From: Ruminococcus sp.
GTDB taxonomy: Bacteria > Bacillota_A > Clostridia > Oscillospirales > Ruminococcaceae
Length of the DNA stretch: 5,872 bases
Direction: 5' to 3'
Assembly (NCBI RefSeq): GCF_024684275.1
Contig: NZ_JAIKXF010000126.1
Coordinates: 1 to 5,872, forward strand
Position numbers and translations under genes: made by a program. The stretch's first letter is position 1. Every line of letters starts with the position of its first letter. Under the pieces are notes generated by a model, which worked only from the letters and a program-made list of their open reading frames with translations, was not told the DNA's origin and ran no database searches. Shown piece by piece: positions 1 to 5,729 of this stretch.

Positions 1-423
1 GCCATTGATGAGGCAAGAACAGGTATAAATGCACACCACGGCGGACCATTCGGCTGTGTCATTGTCAGAGACGGCGAGATAGTCGGCAGAGGTCACAACG
101 AGGTCATAAAAAACAGCGATCCCACCTGTCACGGTGAGATGATGGCAATACGTGACGCCTGCAAAAAGCTTGGCACACACGACCTTACGGGCTGCGAGCT
201 GTACACCACCGCAGAGCCCTGCCCTATGTGCCGCGGAGCTATCCTGTGGGCTAATATCAGAAAGGTATATTACGGCTGCAATGTCGGCGATACCGACAGC
301 ATCGGCTTCAGGGACAAGGTGTTCTATGAGGGCGAGCATGACTTTTTTGAAGAACTGGACAGAAAAGAGTGTCTTGAAGTCTTTGAAGTGTATCAGAATA
401 TCAGGAATAAGAAGCATTATTGA
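1..423 (+). CDS. guaD: Guanine deaminase-like nucleoside/nucleobase deaminase, 5' end missing
   Basis: This reading frame is open from the first base and ends at TGA 421-423, leaving 140 visible residues. It belongs to the zinc-dependent cytidine deaminase fold. The ligand sites are His44 with Glu46 (H-G-E, where most relatives have H-A-E) and PCPMC at 73-77, giving Cys74 and Cys77. The His-to-Cys spacing of 30 residues equals that recalled for Bacillus subtilis GuaD, and about 9-12 N-terminal residues are missing by that comparison. The C-terminus NKKHY resembles the NKKEY end of GuaD, whose last tyrosine reaches the active site. The expected reaction is guanine to xanthine in the cytoplasm, for purine salvage or nitrogen release. 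A tRNA adenosine deaminase (TadA) or another nucleoside deaminase is possible, but the C-terminal tail favours GuaD. It has no obvious link to the arginine genes that follow. Confidence 0.8.
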   Translation, partial: AIDEARTGINAHHGGPFGCVIVRDGEIVGRGHNEVIKNSDPTCHGEMMAIRDACKKLGTHDLTGCELYTTAEPCPMCRGAILWANIRKVYYGCNVGDTDSIGFRDKVFYEGEHDFFEELDRKECLEVFEVYQNIRNKKHY

Positions 424-427
424 TATT

Positions 428-450
428 TAGGGGAGCACAGTGTGCGCCCG
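428..450 (+). repeat. GTAGGGG-family palindromic repeat, copy 1
   Basis: This GC-rich imperfect palindrome runs from TAGGGG to GCCCG. Its core, GCACA-G-TGTGC (435-445 with flanking bases), folds into a short hairpin, with GGG and CCC extending the stem beyond one A-G mismatch. It matches the inverted copy at 470-492 at 18 of 23 positions. The two face each other and could pair into a longer stem across the 19-base spacer. It begins five bases after the deaminase stop codon. No T-run follows, so it is not a standard intrinsic terminator. Confidence 0.6.
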
Positions 451-469
451 TCAGTGAATGTATAAATTG

Positions 470-493
470 CGGGCAAACAATGTTCGCCCCTAC
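470..493 (-). repeat. GTAGGGG-family palindromic repeat, copy 2 (inverted)
   Basis: On the minus strand this begins GTAGGGGCGAACA and ends TTGCCCG. The central AACA-T-TGTT palindrome is flanked by GGGC and GCCC. It is the same element type as at 428-450 but in opposite orientation. The GTAGGGG end matches the copies at 2226 and 2261 exactly. The pair 428-493 therefore forms a composite inverted repeat between the deaminase and argH. Confidence 0.65.
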
Positions 494-510
494 AGTACAG
501 ACTTTGATGT

Positions 511-536
511 GGGACGTCGAGGACGGCGTTCCATAC
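511..536 (-). repeat. GTAGGGG-family palindromic repeat, copy 3 (diverged)
   Basis: Read on the minus strand, this matches the perfect hairpin element starting at 2261 at 22 of 26 positions, although the GTAGGGG end has become GTATGGA. On the + strand the stem is GGGACGTCG (511-519), loop AGGA, CGGCGTTCC (524-532). All nine pairs survive in RNA if two G-U pairs are allowed. It ends eight bases before the argH ribosome binding site AAGGAG (544-549). Confidence 0.6.
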
Positions 537-558
537 AATAATTAAGGAGAAGTAAACT

Positions 559-1938
559 ATGGCAGATATGATGTGGGCAGGAAGATTTTCCAAGCAGGTG
601 GACGAGGGCGTAAATGCCTTCAATTCTTCCATTGCCTTTGACGGTCGTATGTACCGCCACGATATAAAGGGCAGTATCGCCCACGCTACCATGCTGGGAG
701 ACTGCGGCATTATCACCAAGGAGGACAGCCTTGAGATAATCGAGGGACTGAAAGGTATCCTTGCCGACATAGACAGCGGCAAGCTGGAGCTTGACCCCAA
801 CGCTGAGGATATCCATATGTTTGTTGAGGCTGAGCTGACAAAGCGTCTCGGCGACGTGGGAAAGAGACTTCACACCTCACGTTCAAGAAACGATCAGGTG
901 GCTGTTGACCTGAGACTTTATCTCCGCGATGAGATAGACGAGATATACGCCCTTGTAAAGGAGCTTGCAGTTACTCTGGTGAAAATGGCTAAGGAGCATA
1001 CCGAGACCATTATGCCTGGTTATACTCACTTGCAGAGAGCACAGCCCATAACCCTTGCACATCACCTTATGGCGTATGTGTGGATGCTTCTCCGCGATAT
1101 GGAAAGATTACAGGATACCGCAAAGAGAATGAACTACTGCCCTCTGGGAAGCGGTGCTCTTGCAGGTACTACATATAAGACAAACCGTAAGCAGACCTCG
1201 GACCTTCTGGGCTTTACGGCTCCTATGCCCAACAGCCTTGACGGCGTTTCCGACAGAGACTACTGCGTTGAGCTGGGCTGCGCTCTGTCACTGCTTATGA
1301 CTCACCTTTCAAGATTTTCCGAGGAAATAATCCTCTGGTGCTCATGGGAGTTCAAGTTTGTGGAGCTTGACGACGCTTTCGCTACAGGCTCGTCTATCAT
1401 GCCCCAGAAGAAGAACCCCGATGTTACAGAGCTTATCCGCGGCAAGACAGGCAGAGTAAACGGCGACCTCATGACACTTCTCACCATGATGAAGGGACTC
1501 CCCCTTGCATACAACAAGGATATGCAGGAGGACAAGGAGGCTATCTTTGACGCAGTTGACAATGTAAAGCTCTGCGTAAAGACCTTTACTCCTATGCTGG
1601 CAACTATGCGCGTTCTCAAGGACAACATGAGAAACGCTGCCGCAAGAGGCTTCATAAATGCTACGGACTGTGCAGACTACCTCGTTAAGAAGGGTATGCC
1701 TTTCCGTGATGCATACAAGATAACAGGTACCCTCGTTGCTCAGTGCATAGAAAAGGGGCTTACTCTTGAAACACTGCCTATCGCCGATTATAAGGCAATG
1801 ACAGACCTCTTTACCGAGGACGTATACGAGGCTATAAGCCTTGATACCTGTGTCCGTGAGAGAAAGTCCGAGGGCGGTCCGTCGCCTGACGCTGTAAAGG
1901 AGCAGATAGCTCTCGCAGAAAAGGCACTGGGACTCTGA
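559..1938 (+). CDS. argH: Argininosuccinate lyase
   Basis: This 459-residue protein is of normal length for ArgH. It splits argininosuccinate into arginine and fumarate, the last step of arginine synthesis, as a cytoplasmic homotetramer of the fumarase/aspartase superfamily. Visible motifs are HTSRSRNDQ at 105-113, GYTHLQRAQP at 154-163 with the catalytic His157, and the superfamily signature GSSIMPQKKNPD at 277-288, whose mobile loop carries the catalytic serine. The C-terminal domain includes the expected NATDCADYLVKKG stretch. The ATG at 559 is preceded by AAGGAG (544-549) with a 9-base spacer, and the N-terminus MADMMWAGRFSK matches the family. No argG lies directly upstream. The following gene starts one base after the stop, so the two are probably translated from one message. 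Confidence 0.97.
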   Translation: MADMMWAGRFSKQVDEGVNAFNSSIAFDGRMYRHDIKGSIAHATMLGDCGIITKEDSLEIIEGLKGILADIDSGKLELDPNAEDIHMFVEAELTKRLGDVGKRLHTSRSRNDQVAVDLRLYLRDEIDEIYALVKELAVTLVKMAKEHTETIMPGYTHLQRAQPITLAHHLMAYVWMLLRDMERLQDTAKRMNYCPLGSGALAGTTYKTNRKQTSDLLGFTAPMPNSLDGVSDRDYCVELGCALSLLMTHLSRFSEEIILWCSWEFKFVELDDAFATGSSIMPQKKNPDVTELIRGKTGRVNGDLMTLLTMMKGLPLAYNKDMQEDKEAIFDAVDNVKLCVKTFTPMLATMRVLKDNMRNAAARGFINATDCADYLVKKGMPFRDAYKITGTLVAQCIEKGLTLETLPIADYKAMTDLFTEDVYEAISLDTCVRERKSEGGPSPDAVKEQIALAEKALGL

Positions 1939-1939
1939 T

Positions 1940-2191
1940 ATGAAGAAAAAAGATGTGACTTTTACCATAGGTCTTACTATCCTTATGGGAGTTATATGGG
2001 CTGTCGGAGAGCTCGTAATGGGACTCTGGCTGGCAGTTGTACCCAGTGCGCATATATTCTGGTTCGCACTGATAGTGATAATAACTCTTGGCGTAAGCGT
2101 ATGGCACTCTATGATAGAGGACAATTCAGACCTTGAGGACCCTAAGCGCGCCAAGTATGAGCGAAAGGTCAACAAGAGAAAAAAGAACTAA
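1940..2191 (+). CDS. Small two-helix membrane protein, unknown function
   Basis: This 83-residue protein belongs to no family I recognise. It has a lysine-rich N-terminus (MKKKD), two hydrophobic segments at about residues 8-34 and 37-55, a polar stretch rich in Asp and Glu, and a very basic tail. By the positive-inside rule both ends face the cytoplasm, giving a hairpin with a short outer turn. The first helix carries a glycine-rich face and one buried glutamate (Glu24). The ATG lies one base after the argH stop. No strong ribosome binding site is visible, so translation probably depends on ribosomes finishing argH. The last codons and the TAA stop lie inside the left arm of the repeat element starting at 2184, so the native C-terminus may have been altered by that insertion. 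The clear membrane pattern and tight spacing make it a likely real gene. Confidence 0.72.
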   Translation: MKKKDVTFTIGLTILMGVIWAVGELVMGLWLAVVPSAHIFWFALIVIITLGVSVWHSMIEDNSDLEDPKRAKYERKVNKRKKN

Positions 2192-2225
2192 GAGCTTAGA
2201 GCTAAGAACTAAGAGTTAAAAGAGC

Positions 2226-2251
2226 GTAGGGGCCGGCGTTCCGCCGCCCGC
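2226..2251 (+). repeat. GTAGGGG-family palindromic repeat, copy 4
   Basis: This copy starts with the full GTAGGGG and ends GCCCGC. The stem CGGCG (2234-2238), loop TTC, CGCCG (2242-2246) is flanked by GGG and CCC with one bulged C. It lies in the same orientation as the copy 35 bases downstream and inside the heptad-repeat arms. Confidence 0.62.
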
Positions 2252-2260
2252 AAGTGATTA

Positions 2261-2287
2261 GTAGGGGACGCCGCCCTCGGCGTCCCG
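2261..2287 (+). repeat. GTAGGGG-family palindromic repeat, copy 5 (perfect hairpin)
   Basis: This is the best-formed copy in the window. GGGACGCCG (2265-2273), a CCCT loop (2274-2277) and CGGCGTCCC (2278-2286) make a perfect 9-base stem. The GTAGGGG boundary and final CCCG match the other copies. The following bases are GATAATGG, with no T-run, so it is not a typical intrinsic terminator, though so stable a stem could pause polymerase or block exonuclease. Confidence 0.68.
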
Positions 2288-2368
2288 ATAATGGAATTAG
2301 TGTTAATGTATTATGGATAGAAAACAGACTTAGTTCTTAGATCTTAGATCTTAGTTCTAAGTGAAAAC

Positions 2369-2374
2369 GGAGGA
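2369..2374 (+). promoter_or_regulatory. Ribosome binding site that fixes the argC start
   Basis: GGAGGA sits seven bases before the ATG at 2382. An in-frame GTG at 2361 lies upstream of this site and partly within the repeat region, so it would have to be initiated without it. The Shine-Dalgarno position and the family-like MSVKIYIDG start choose the ATG. Confidence 0.85.
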
Positions 2375-2381
2375 AAACAAT

Positions 2382-3335
2382 ATGTCAGTAAAAATCTACA
2401 TAGACGGTCAGGAAGGTACAACAGGTCTTAAAATACAGGAGCGTTTTAAGGACAGAAACGACATAGAGATAATGAAGATCAGCGAGGAGCTGAGAAAAGA
2501 TCCTGCGGAGCGTGCTCGTCTTATAAACAGTGCAGACTATGTATTCCTCTGTCTGCCCGACGCCGCTTCTATTGAGGCTGTTTCCTTTATCGACAAGGAT
2601 AACGACCATGTACGTATCATCGACGCTTCTACAGCTCACCGTACAAATCCCGACTGGGCTTACGGCTTTCCCGAGCTCTCTTCCGAGCACAGGAAAAAGA
2701 TAGAGACCTCAAACAGAGTAGCTGTTCCCGGCTGTTATGCAAGCGGCTTTGCTTCTATAGTATATCCGCTGGTAAACAACGGTATCATACCTGCTGATTT
2801 CCCTGTTTTCGCCTATGCTACATCAGGCTACAGCGGAGCAGGCAAAAAGGCTATCGCAGTTTATGAGAGCGAGGATAAGCCCTTTGAGTTCAACAGCCCC
2901 CGTCAGTACGCCCTCTCTCAGCAGCACAAGCACCTGCCTGAGATGAAAGCCGTATCGGGACTTACCTATACACCTATGTTCAACCCTATGGTGTGCGACT
3001 ATTTCAGCGGTATGGTCGTAAGCGTACCCATACAGACAAGAATGCTCGGCAATAAGGTAACTGCAAAGCAGATACACGAGATGTACGCTAAGCACTATTC
3101 AGGTGCAAATATGATAGAGGTCATGCCTCTTATGTCAGCTGACGAGCAGAAGGCGTTCTTCCTTGCTTCAAATACTCTCAGCGGACAGAACAAAATGCAG
3201 ATTTTTGTATTCGGAAACGATGAACAGATACTTCTCTGCTCACGCCTTGACAATCTCGGAAAGGGAGCAAGCGGAGCAGCAGTACAGTGCCTAAATATAA
3301 TGATGGGCATAGACGAGACAACAGGACTTGTCTGA
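2382..3335 (+). CDS. argC: N-acetyl-gamma-glutamyl-phosphate reductase, type 2
   Basis: From the ATG at 2382 this gives 317 residues, the short form typical of type 2 ArgC. It reduces N-acetylglutamyl 5-phosphate with NADPH to N-acetylglutamate 5-semialdehyde, the third step of the acetylated arginine pathway, in the cytoplasm. The N-terminal nucleotide-binding loop is GQEGTTG at 9-15. The catalytic cysteine is Cys118 in VPGCYASG. SGYSGAG at 148-154 and QHKHLPE at 181-187 form the substrate-binding and catalytic histidine region. The C-terminal GKGASGAAVQCLN segment is the usual dimer and cofactor helix. It follows the heptad-repeat element with only 23 bases between, so any promoter or leader for argC must lie in or overlap that repeat. 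The next gene starts 40 bases after the stop. Confidence 0.96.
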   Translation: MSVKIYIDGQEGTTGLKIQERFKDRNDIEIMKISEELRKDPAERARLINSADYVFLCLPDAASIEAVSFIDKDNDHVRIIDASTAHRTNPDWAYGFPELSSEHRKKIETSNRVAVPGCYASGFASIVYPLVNNGIIPADFPVFAYATSGYSGAGKKAIAVYESEDKPFEFNSPRQYALSQQHKHLPEMKAVSGLTYTPMFNPMVCDYFSGMVVSVPIQTRMLGNKVTAKQIHEMYAKHYSGANMIEVMPLMSADEQKAFFLASNTLSGQNKMQIFVFGNDEQILLCSRLDNLGKGASGAAVQCLNIMMGIDETTGLV

Positions 3336-3362
3336 GCCTTATGATGTTACTTCAATTATATC

Positions 3363-3371
3363 GGGGGGAAG
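3363..3371 (+). promoter_or_regulatory. Unusual G-tract ribosome binding site for the immunity-like gene
   Basis: Six G residues followed by AAG stand seven bases (counted from the last G) before the ATG at 3376. The run can pair with the CCUCC of 16S rRNA with one G-U pair, unlike the standard AAGGAG or GGAGG sites of the neighbouring argH, argC and argJ genes. It supports the ATG at 3376 rather than the upstream in-frame TTG at 3328, which overlaps argC. Confidence 0.6.
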
Positions 3372-3375
3372 TAAA

Positions 3376-3801
3376 ATGAGCAAAACACTTAAAGAGATCT
3401 ATGAGTATGACCTCATCGAGGACGACGGCATAGATTATACAGTTGATGAGTGGTTCAACACTATCATGGCGAAAACAAAGGACCAGCTTACAGTATCAGA
3501 TGTCAGCCGTATGCTTCGTCAGAAGATATGCTCCCGTGTGGCTATAAAAAGAGCCATAGAGTTCCTCAATGACGATCCGTTTATCGGCGAGATGTTTGAA
3601 GGTCAGCTGATGTTCAACCTTTATACAGGAAAAGAAAAATACCTCAGACTCTTCTATCAGCAGATGAGACCTATGCTTGAGAACGCAGGTCTTATGGCTA
3701 AGTCCCATCACTGGGGCTCGGAGGAGGAGAGGAACGAATATATGGATATAGTTTCAAAATTCGCACAGAAGATCAAGGAGGAAACAAATGAAACTTGTTG
3801 A
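3376..3801 (+). CDS. CdiI-like contact-dependent inhibition immunity protein homologue
   Basis: This 141-residue soluble protein has no signal peptide or membrane segment. Its layout resembles a Firmicutes family annotated as contact-dependent growth inhibition immunity proteins: an opening KTLKEIYEYD, then residues 38-82 with the pattern L-T-V-x-D-V...R-Q...A-I-E-F-L-N-D-D-P-F...F-E-G-Q-L-M-F-N-L, matching the family's L-x-x-F-T-V-E-D-L-R, I-x-Q, A-L-E-x-L and P-G-D-L-L blocks. Such proteins bind and neutralise a partner toxin, but no toxin gene is visible here. The rest is helical and charged. The gene sits between argC and argJ, overlaps the argJ start by 14 bases, and carries the argJ ribosome binding site AAGGAGG (3775-3781) within its own coding sequence. 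This placement suggests co-expression and possibly a housekeeping role unrelated to toxins. The family assignment rests on remembered pattern only. Confidence 0.55.
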   Translation: MSKTLKEIYEYDLIEDDGIDYTVDEWFNTIMAKTKDQLTVSDVSRMLRQKICSRVAIKRAIEFLNDDPFIGEMFEGQLMFNLYTGKEKYLRLFYQQMRPMLENAGLMAKSHHWGSEEERNEYMDIVSKFAQKIKEETNETC

Positions 3802-5083
3802 AGTTAAGGGTATAACCTTTGTTGAGGGCGGAGTATGCGCAGCAAAGGGCTTTAAGGCTAACGGCGTACAGTGCGGTCTTGCACACAAGCCTCTCGGAGA
3901 AATGGCAGAGGCAAATGCAGCTGCAAACAACGCTGTTCCCACAGCAAAGAAGAAAAACGACCTTGCACTTATCGTTGCCGATAAGATGTGCGAGGCTGCC
4001 GCAGTATACACCACAAATAAGGTAAAGGGCGCTCCTATACTTGTTACTAAGGAGCATATCCGCGACGGCAAGGCAAGAGCGGTTATCGTAAACTCGGTAA
4101 ACGCAAATACCTGCAATCCTGACGGCGTAGAGAAGGCTGTAAAGATGTGCCAGCTGGCTGCCAAGTCTCTCGGTATCGACGAGAACGACGTTATCGTAGC
4201 TTCTACAGGCGTTATCGGACAGGTTCTCCCTATCGAGCCTATCGCCAACGCTATGGACGACCTCACAAAGGGACTTACCTACGACGGCAACAAGAGAGCC
4301 CTCGAAGCTATCATGACTACCGATACAGCAGAAAAGGAAATTGCCGTACAGTTTGAGCTGGGCGGAAAGACCTGCACTATGGGCGGTATGCTCAAGGGCA
4401 GCGGCATGATACACCCGAATATGGCTACAACACTTACATTCCTTACTACAGATGCCGCTATCTCCTCCGAGATGATACAGCGCGCCCTCAGTGACATAGT
4501 CAAGGTAACTCTCAACAGAGCAAGCGTTGACGGCGATACCTCAACAAATGATATGGTATGTATCATGGCTTCGGGCGACGCAGGCAACAAGCCTGTCACC
4601 AACGATGACGGCGATTTTGAGAAGTTCAGACACGCTCTCTATGCTATCATGATGAACCTTGCACGTATGATGGCTCGTGACGGCGAGGGCGCTACAAAGC
4701 TCATAGAGTGCGCAGTTAAGGGCGCTGAGACTGACGCTGTTGCAGAGAAGGTCGCAAAGTCTATCATCGGTTCAAGCCTTATCAAGGCTATGATATTCGG
4801 CGAGGACGCCAACGCAGGCAGAATATTCTGTGCCCTCGGCTATTCCGACGCTGATTTCGACATCTCAAAGGTTGACATCGAAATGGCTTCTGACAGCGGA
4901 GTTGTCCAGCTTGGCAAGAAGGGCTGTGTAATAGAGTTCTCAGAGGAGCTTGCAGCACGTATCCTTAAAGAAGAGGAGATAAAGATACTGGTATCCCTCG
5001 GCGATGGCAAGGGCAGAGCCATTGCATGGGGCTGTGACCTTACCTATGATTACGTCAAGATAAACGGAGACTACCGTTCATAA
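3788..5083 (+). CDS. argJ: Bifunctional ornithine acetyltransferase / N-acetylglutamate synthase
   Basis: This 431-residue protein transfers acetyl from N-acetylornithine to glutamate, recycling the acetyl group of the arginine pathway; many relatives also use acetyl-CoA. The precursor cleaves itself: KGSGMIHPNMAT at 203-214 holds the Ala213-Thr214 bond, with Thr214 becoming the nucleophile of the beta subunit, so chains of about 213 and 218 residues are expected. The oxyanion-hole motif STGVIGQ begins at 139, with Thr140 and Gly141. The C-terminus WGCDLTYDYVKINGDYRS matches the family. It is longer than the usual 400-410 residues because of an Ala/Asn/Lys-rich insertion at about 35-57. AAGGAGG (3775-3781) lies six bases before the ATG, inside the preceding gene, and the two genes overlap by 14 bases, which implies translational coupling. 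Confidence 0.96.
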   Translation: MKLVEVKGITFVEGGVCAAKGFKANGVQCGLAHKPLGEMAEANAAANNAVPTAKKKNDLALIVADKMCEAAAVYTTNKVKGAPILVTKEHIRDGKARAVIVNSVNANTCNPDGVEKAVKMCQLAAKSLGIDENDVIVASTGVIGQVLPIEPIANAMDDLTKGLTYDGNKRALEAIMTTDTAEKEIAVQFELGGKTCTMGGMLKGSGMIHPNMATTLTFLTTDAAISSEMIQRALSDIVKVTLNRASVDGDTSTNDMVCIMASGDAGNKPVTNDDGDFEKFRHALYAIMMNLARMMARDGEGATKLIECAVKGAETDAVAEKVAKSIIGSSLIKAMIFGEDANAGRIFCALGYSDADFDISKVDIEMASDSGVVQLGKKGCVIEFSEELAARILKEEEIKILVSLGDGKGRAIAWGCDLTYDYVKINGDYRS

Positions 5084-5108
5084 GAAATAAGGCAAGATAT
5101 TTGGCTTA

Positions 5109-5131
5109 AAGGCAGGTGAGCAGATGTTCGG
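5109..5131 (+). repeat. 23-base direct repeat over a translation start, copy 1
   Basis: These 23 bases are identical to 5719-5741. They cover the ribosome binding region (AGGTGAG), the spacer CAG, and the first codons ATG TTC GG of the membrane protein gene. Here the first part is intergenic. The identity stops sharply on both sides. Confidence 0.9.
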
Positions 5132-5729
5132 TGAGATCAAGGATACAGACCTTGTAAAGGCTGATGACTTCGGTGAAGATGAGCGTATAAATGCTCTGGT
5201 CTCGCCTTATCTTGAAGACGGCGAGCATATCCTGTGGTACGGCGGAAAGGACGAATGGAGAAGCCGTTCGTCAGCAGAAAAAAGAACGACCTTTTTCAAG
5301 GTGATGAAGATAGCGTCAGAACTGCTGTTTGTACTGCTGTTAGTGCTTATATTTCTGGTAACTGTTATTTTTGCAATAATTGCTGTTATAATGATAGTCT
5401 TGTTCTTTGTCGAACTGGTACAGAGGGAAATAAAGGCGAAAAAAGGTCTTTATGTTGTTACTGACAAAAGTATCATGATAATGACAAGACAAAATACCAT
5501 TAAGATACCTTACAGTCATGTTTCTGATGTTATGTCGGAAAAATTCGGAAAAAAAGCCGGAAGATTGTCTGTGCTTTATGCCGACAGGAACATTATGGGA
5601 GATCTGGCAGCAAAAACACCGTTTAAAACCATTATACTGAATAAGATCGAAGCTCCCGATAATGTACAGTGTATAATTCTTGAAGCGCTGAATAATTACA
5701 GAAAAGCCGAAGGTCTTCAAGGCAGGTGA
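5124..5729 (+). CDS. Membrane-anchored bacterial PH-domain-like protein
   Basis: This 201-residue protein has three parts. The N-terminal 60 residues are acidic then basic and include YLEDGEHILWYGGKDEW, similar to the L-x-x-G-E-x-I-L-W-x-G segment that precedes PH-like domains in many Firmicutes membrane proteins. Residues 67-99 are an unbroken hydrophobic stretch, long enough for one extended helix or a tight two-helix hairpin. Residues 105-195 begin GLYVVTDKSIMIMTRQNTIKIPYSHVSDV, a beta-rich pattern typical of bacterial PH (bPH/YdbS-like) domains, where a Y-x-V-T-D-x-x-I strand leads the fold. The role is unknown. The start at 5124 has AGGTGAG just upstream and lies 40 bases after argJ. The TM region is more AT-rich than the arginine genes. 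No catalytic residues are evident. Confidence 0.75.
   Translation: MFGEIKDTDLVKADDFGEDERINALVSPYLEDGEHILWYGGKDEWRSRSSAEKRTTFFKVMKIASELLFVLLLVLIFLVTVIFAIIAVIMIVLFFVELVQREIKAKKGLYVVTDKSIMIMTRQNTIKIPYSHVSDVMSEKFGKKAGRLSVLYADRNIMGDLAAKTPFKTIILNKIEAPDNVQCIILEALNNYRKAEGLQGR

Larger units (their letters stand above)
2184..2358. mobile_element. MITE-like composite with 30-base heptad-repeat inverted arms
   Basis: The arms at 2184-2213 and 2329-2358 are inverted repeats matching at 27 of 30 positions. Each arm is itself a tandem of 7-base units: TAAGAAC, TAAGAGC and similar on the left, TTAGTTC, TTAGATC, TTAGATC, TTAGTTC on the right. Between them lie two GTAGGGG palindromes (2226-2251 and 2261-2287) and about 40 bases of AT-rich DNA. 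There is no open reading frame of note, so any mobility would need a transposase from elsewhere. No convincing target-site duplication is seen; both flanks are merely A-rich. The whole could also fold as a long stem in RNA, so a regulatory or processing role for the argC leader is an alternative to a mobile origin. Confidence 0.5.

Noticed and set aside
453..470. Possible ArgR operator (TGAAT half-site followed by an AATT stretch)
   Set aside because: Only one half matches an ARG box; the second half is off in both sequence and spacing. It may be just the spacer between two palindromes.
534..539. TACAAT as a -10 box for argH
   Set aside because: There is no -35 at an acceptable distance (TTGATG at 504 is 24 bases away), and a start from it would begin at or inside the ribosome binding site.
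1342..2175. Long antisense reading frame opposite argH
   Set aside because: It lies opposite well-supported argH codons, shows no recognisable motifs, and its openness reflects argH codon composition.
2265..2286. Perfect GC hairpin as an intrinsic terminator after the small membrane protein gene
   Set aside because: No U-tract follows, and the sequence belongs to a repeat family found in other positions and in both orientations.
2309..2314. TATTAT as a -10 box for argC
   Set aside because: No recognisable -35 box lies 16-18 bases upstream; that stretch is the end of a GC palindrome. It remains possible but is not supportable.
2329..2362. Heptad tandem repeats as a miniature CRISPR array
   Set aside because: The units are 7 bases with no spacers, and there are no cas genes.
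2361..2381. GTG start giving argC seven extra residues
   Set aside because: The only good ribosome binding site lies downstream of this GTG, and the extra residues are simply the translated Shine-Dalgarno region.
3328..3375. Upstream in-frame TTG start that would lengthen the immunity-like protein by 16 residues
   Set aside because: It overlaps the end of argC, has no ribosome binding site, and the added residues do not look like the family. The ATG at 3376 has a G-rich site at the right distance.
5088..5108. Stem-loop after argJ as a transcription terminator
   Set aside because: The stem is weak, has a G-G mismatch and is not followed by a T-run. The downstream gene is only 40 bases from argJ, so read-through is more likely.
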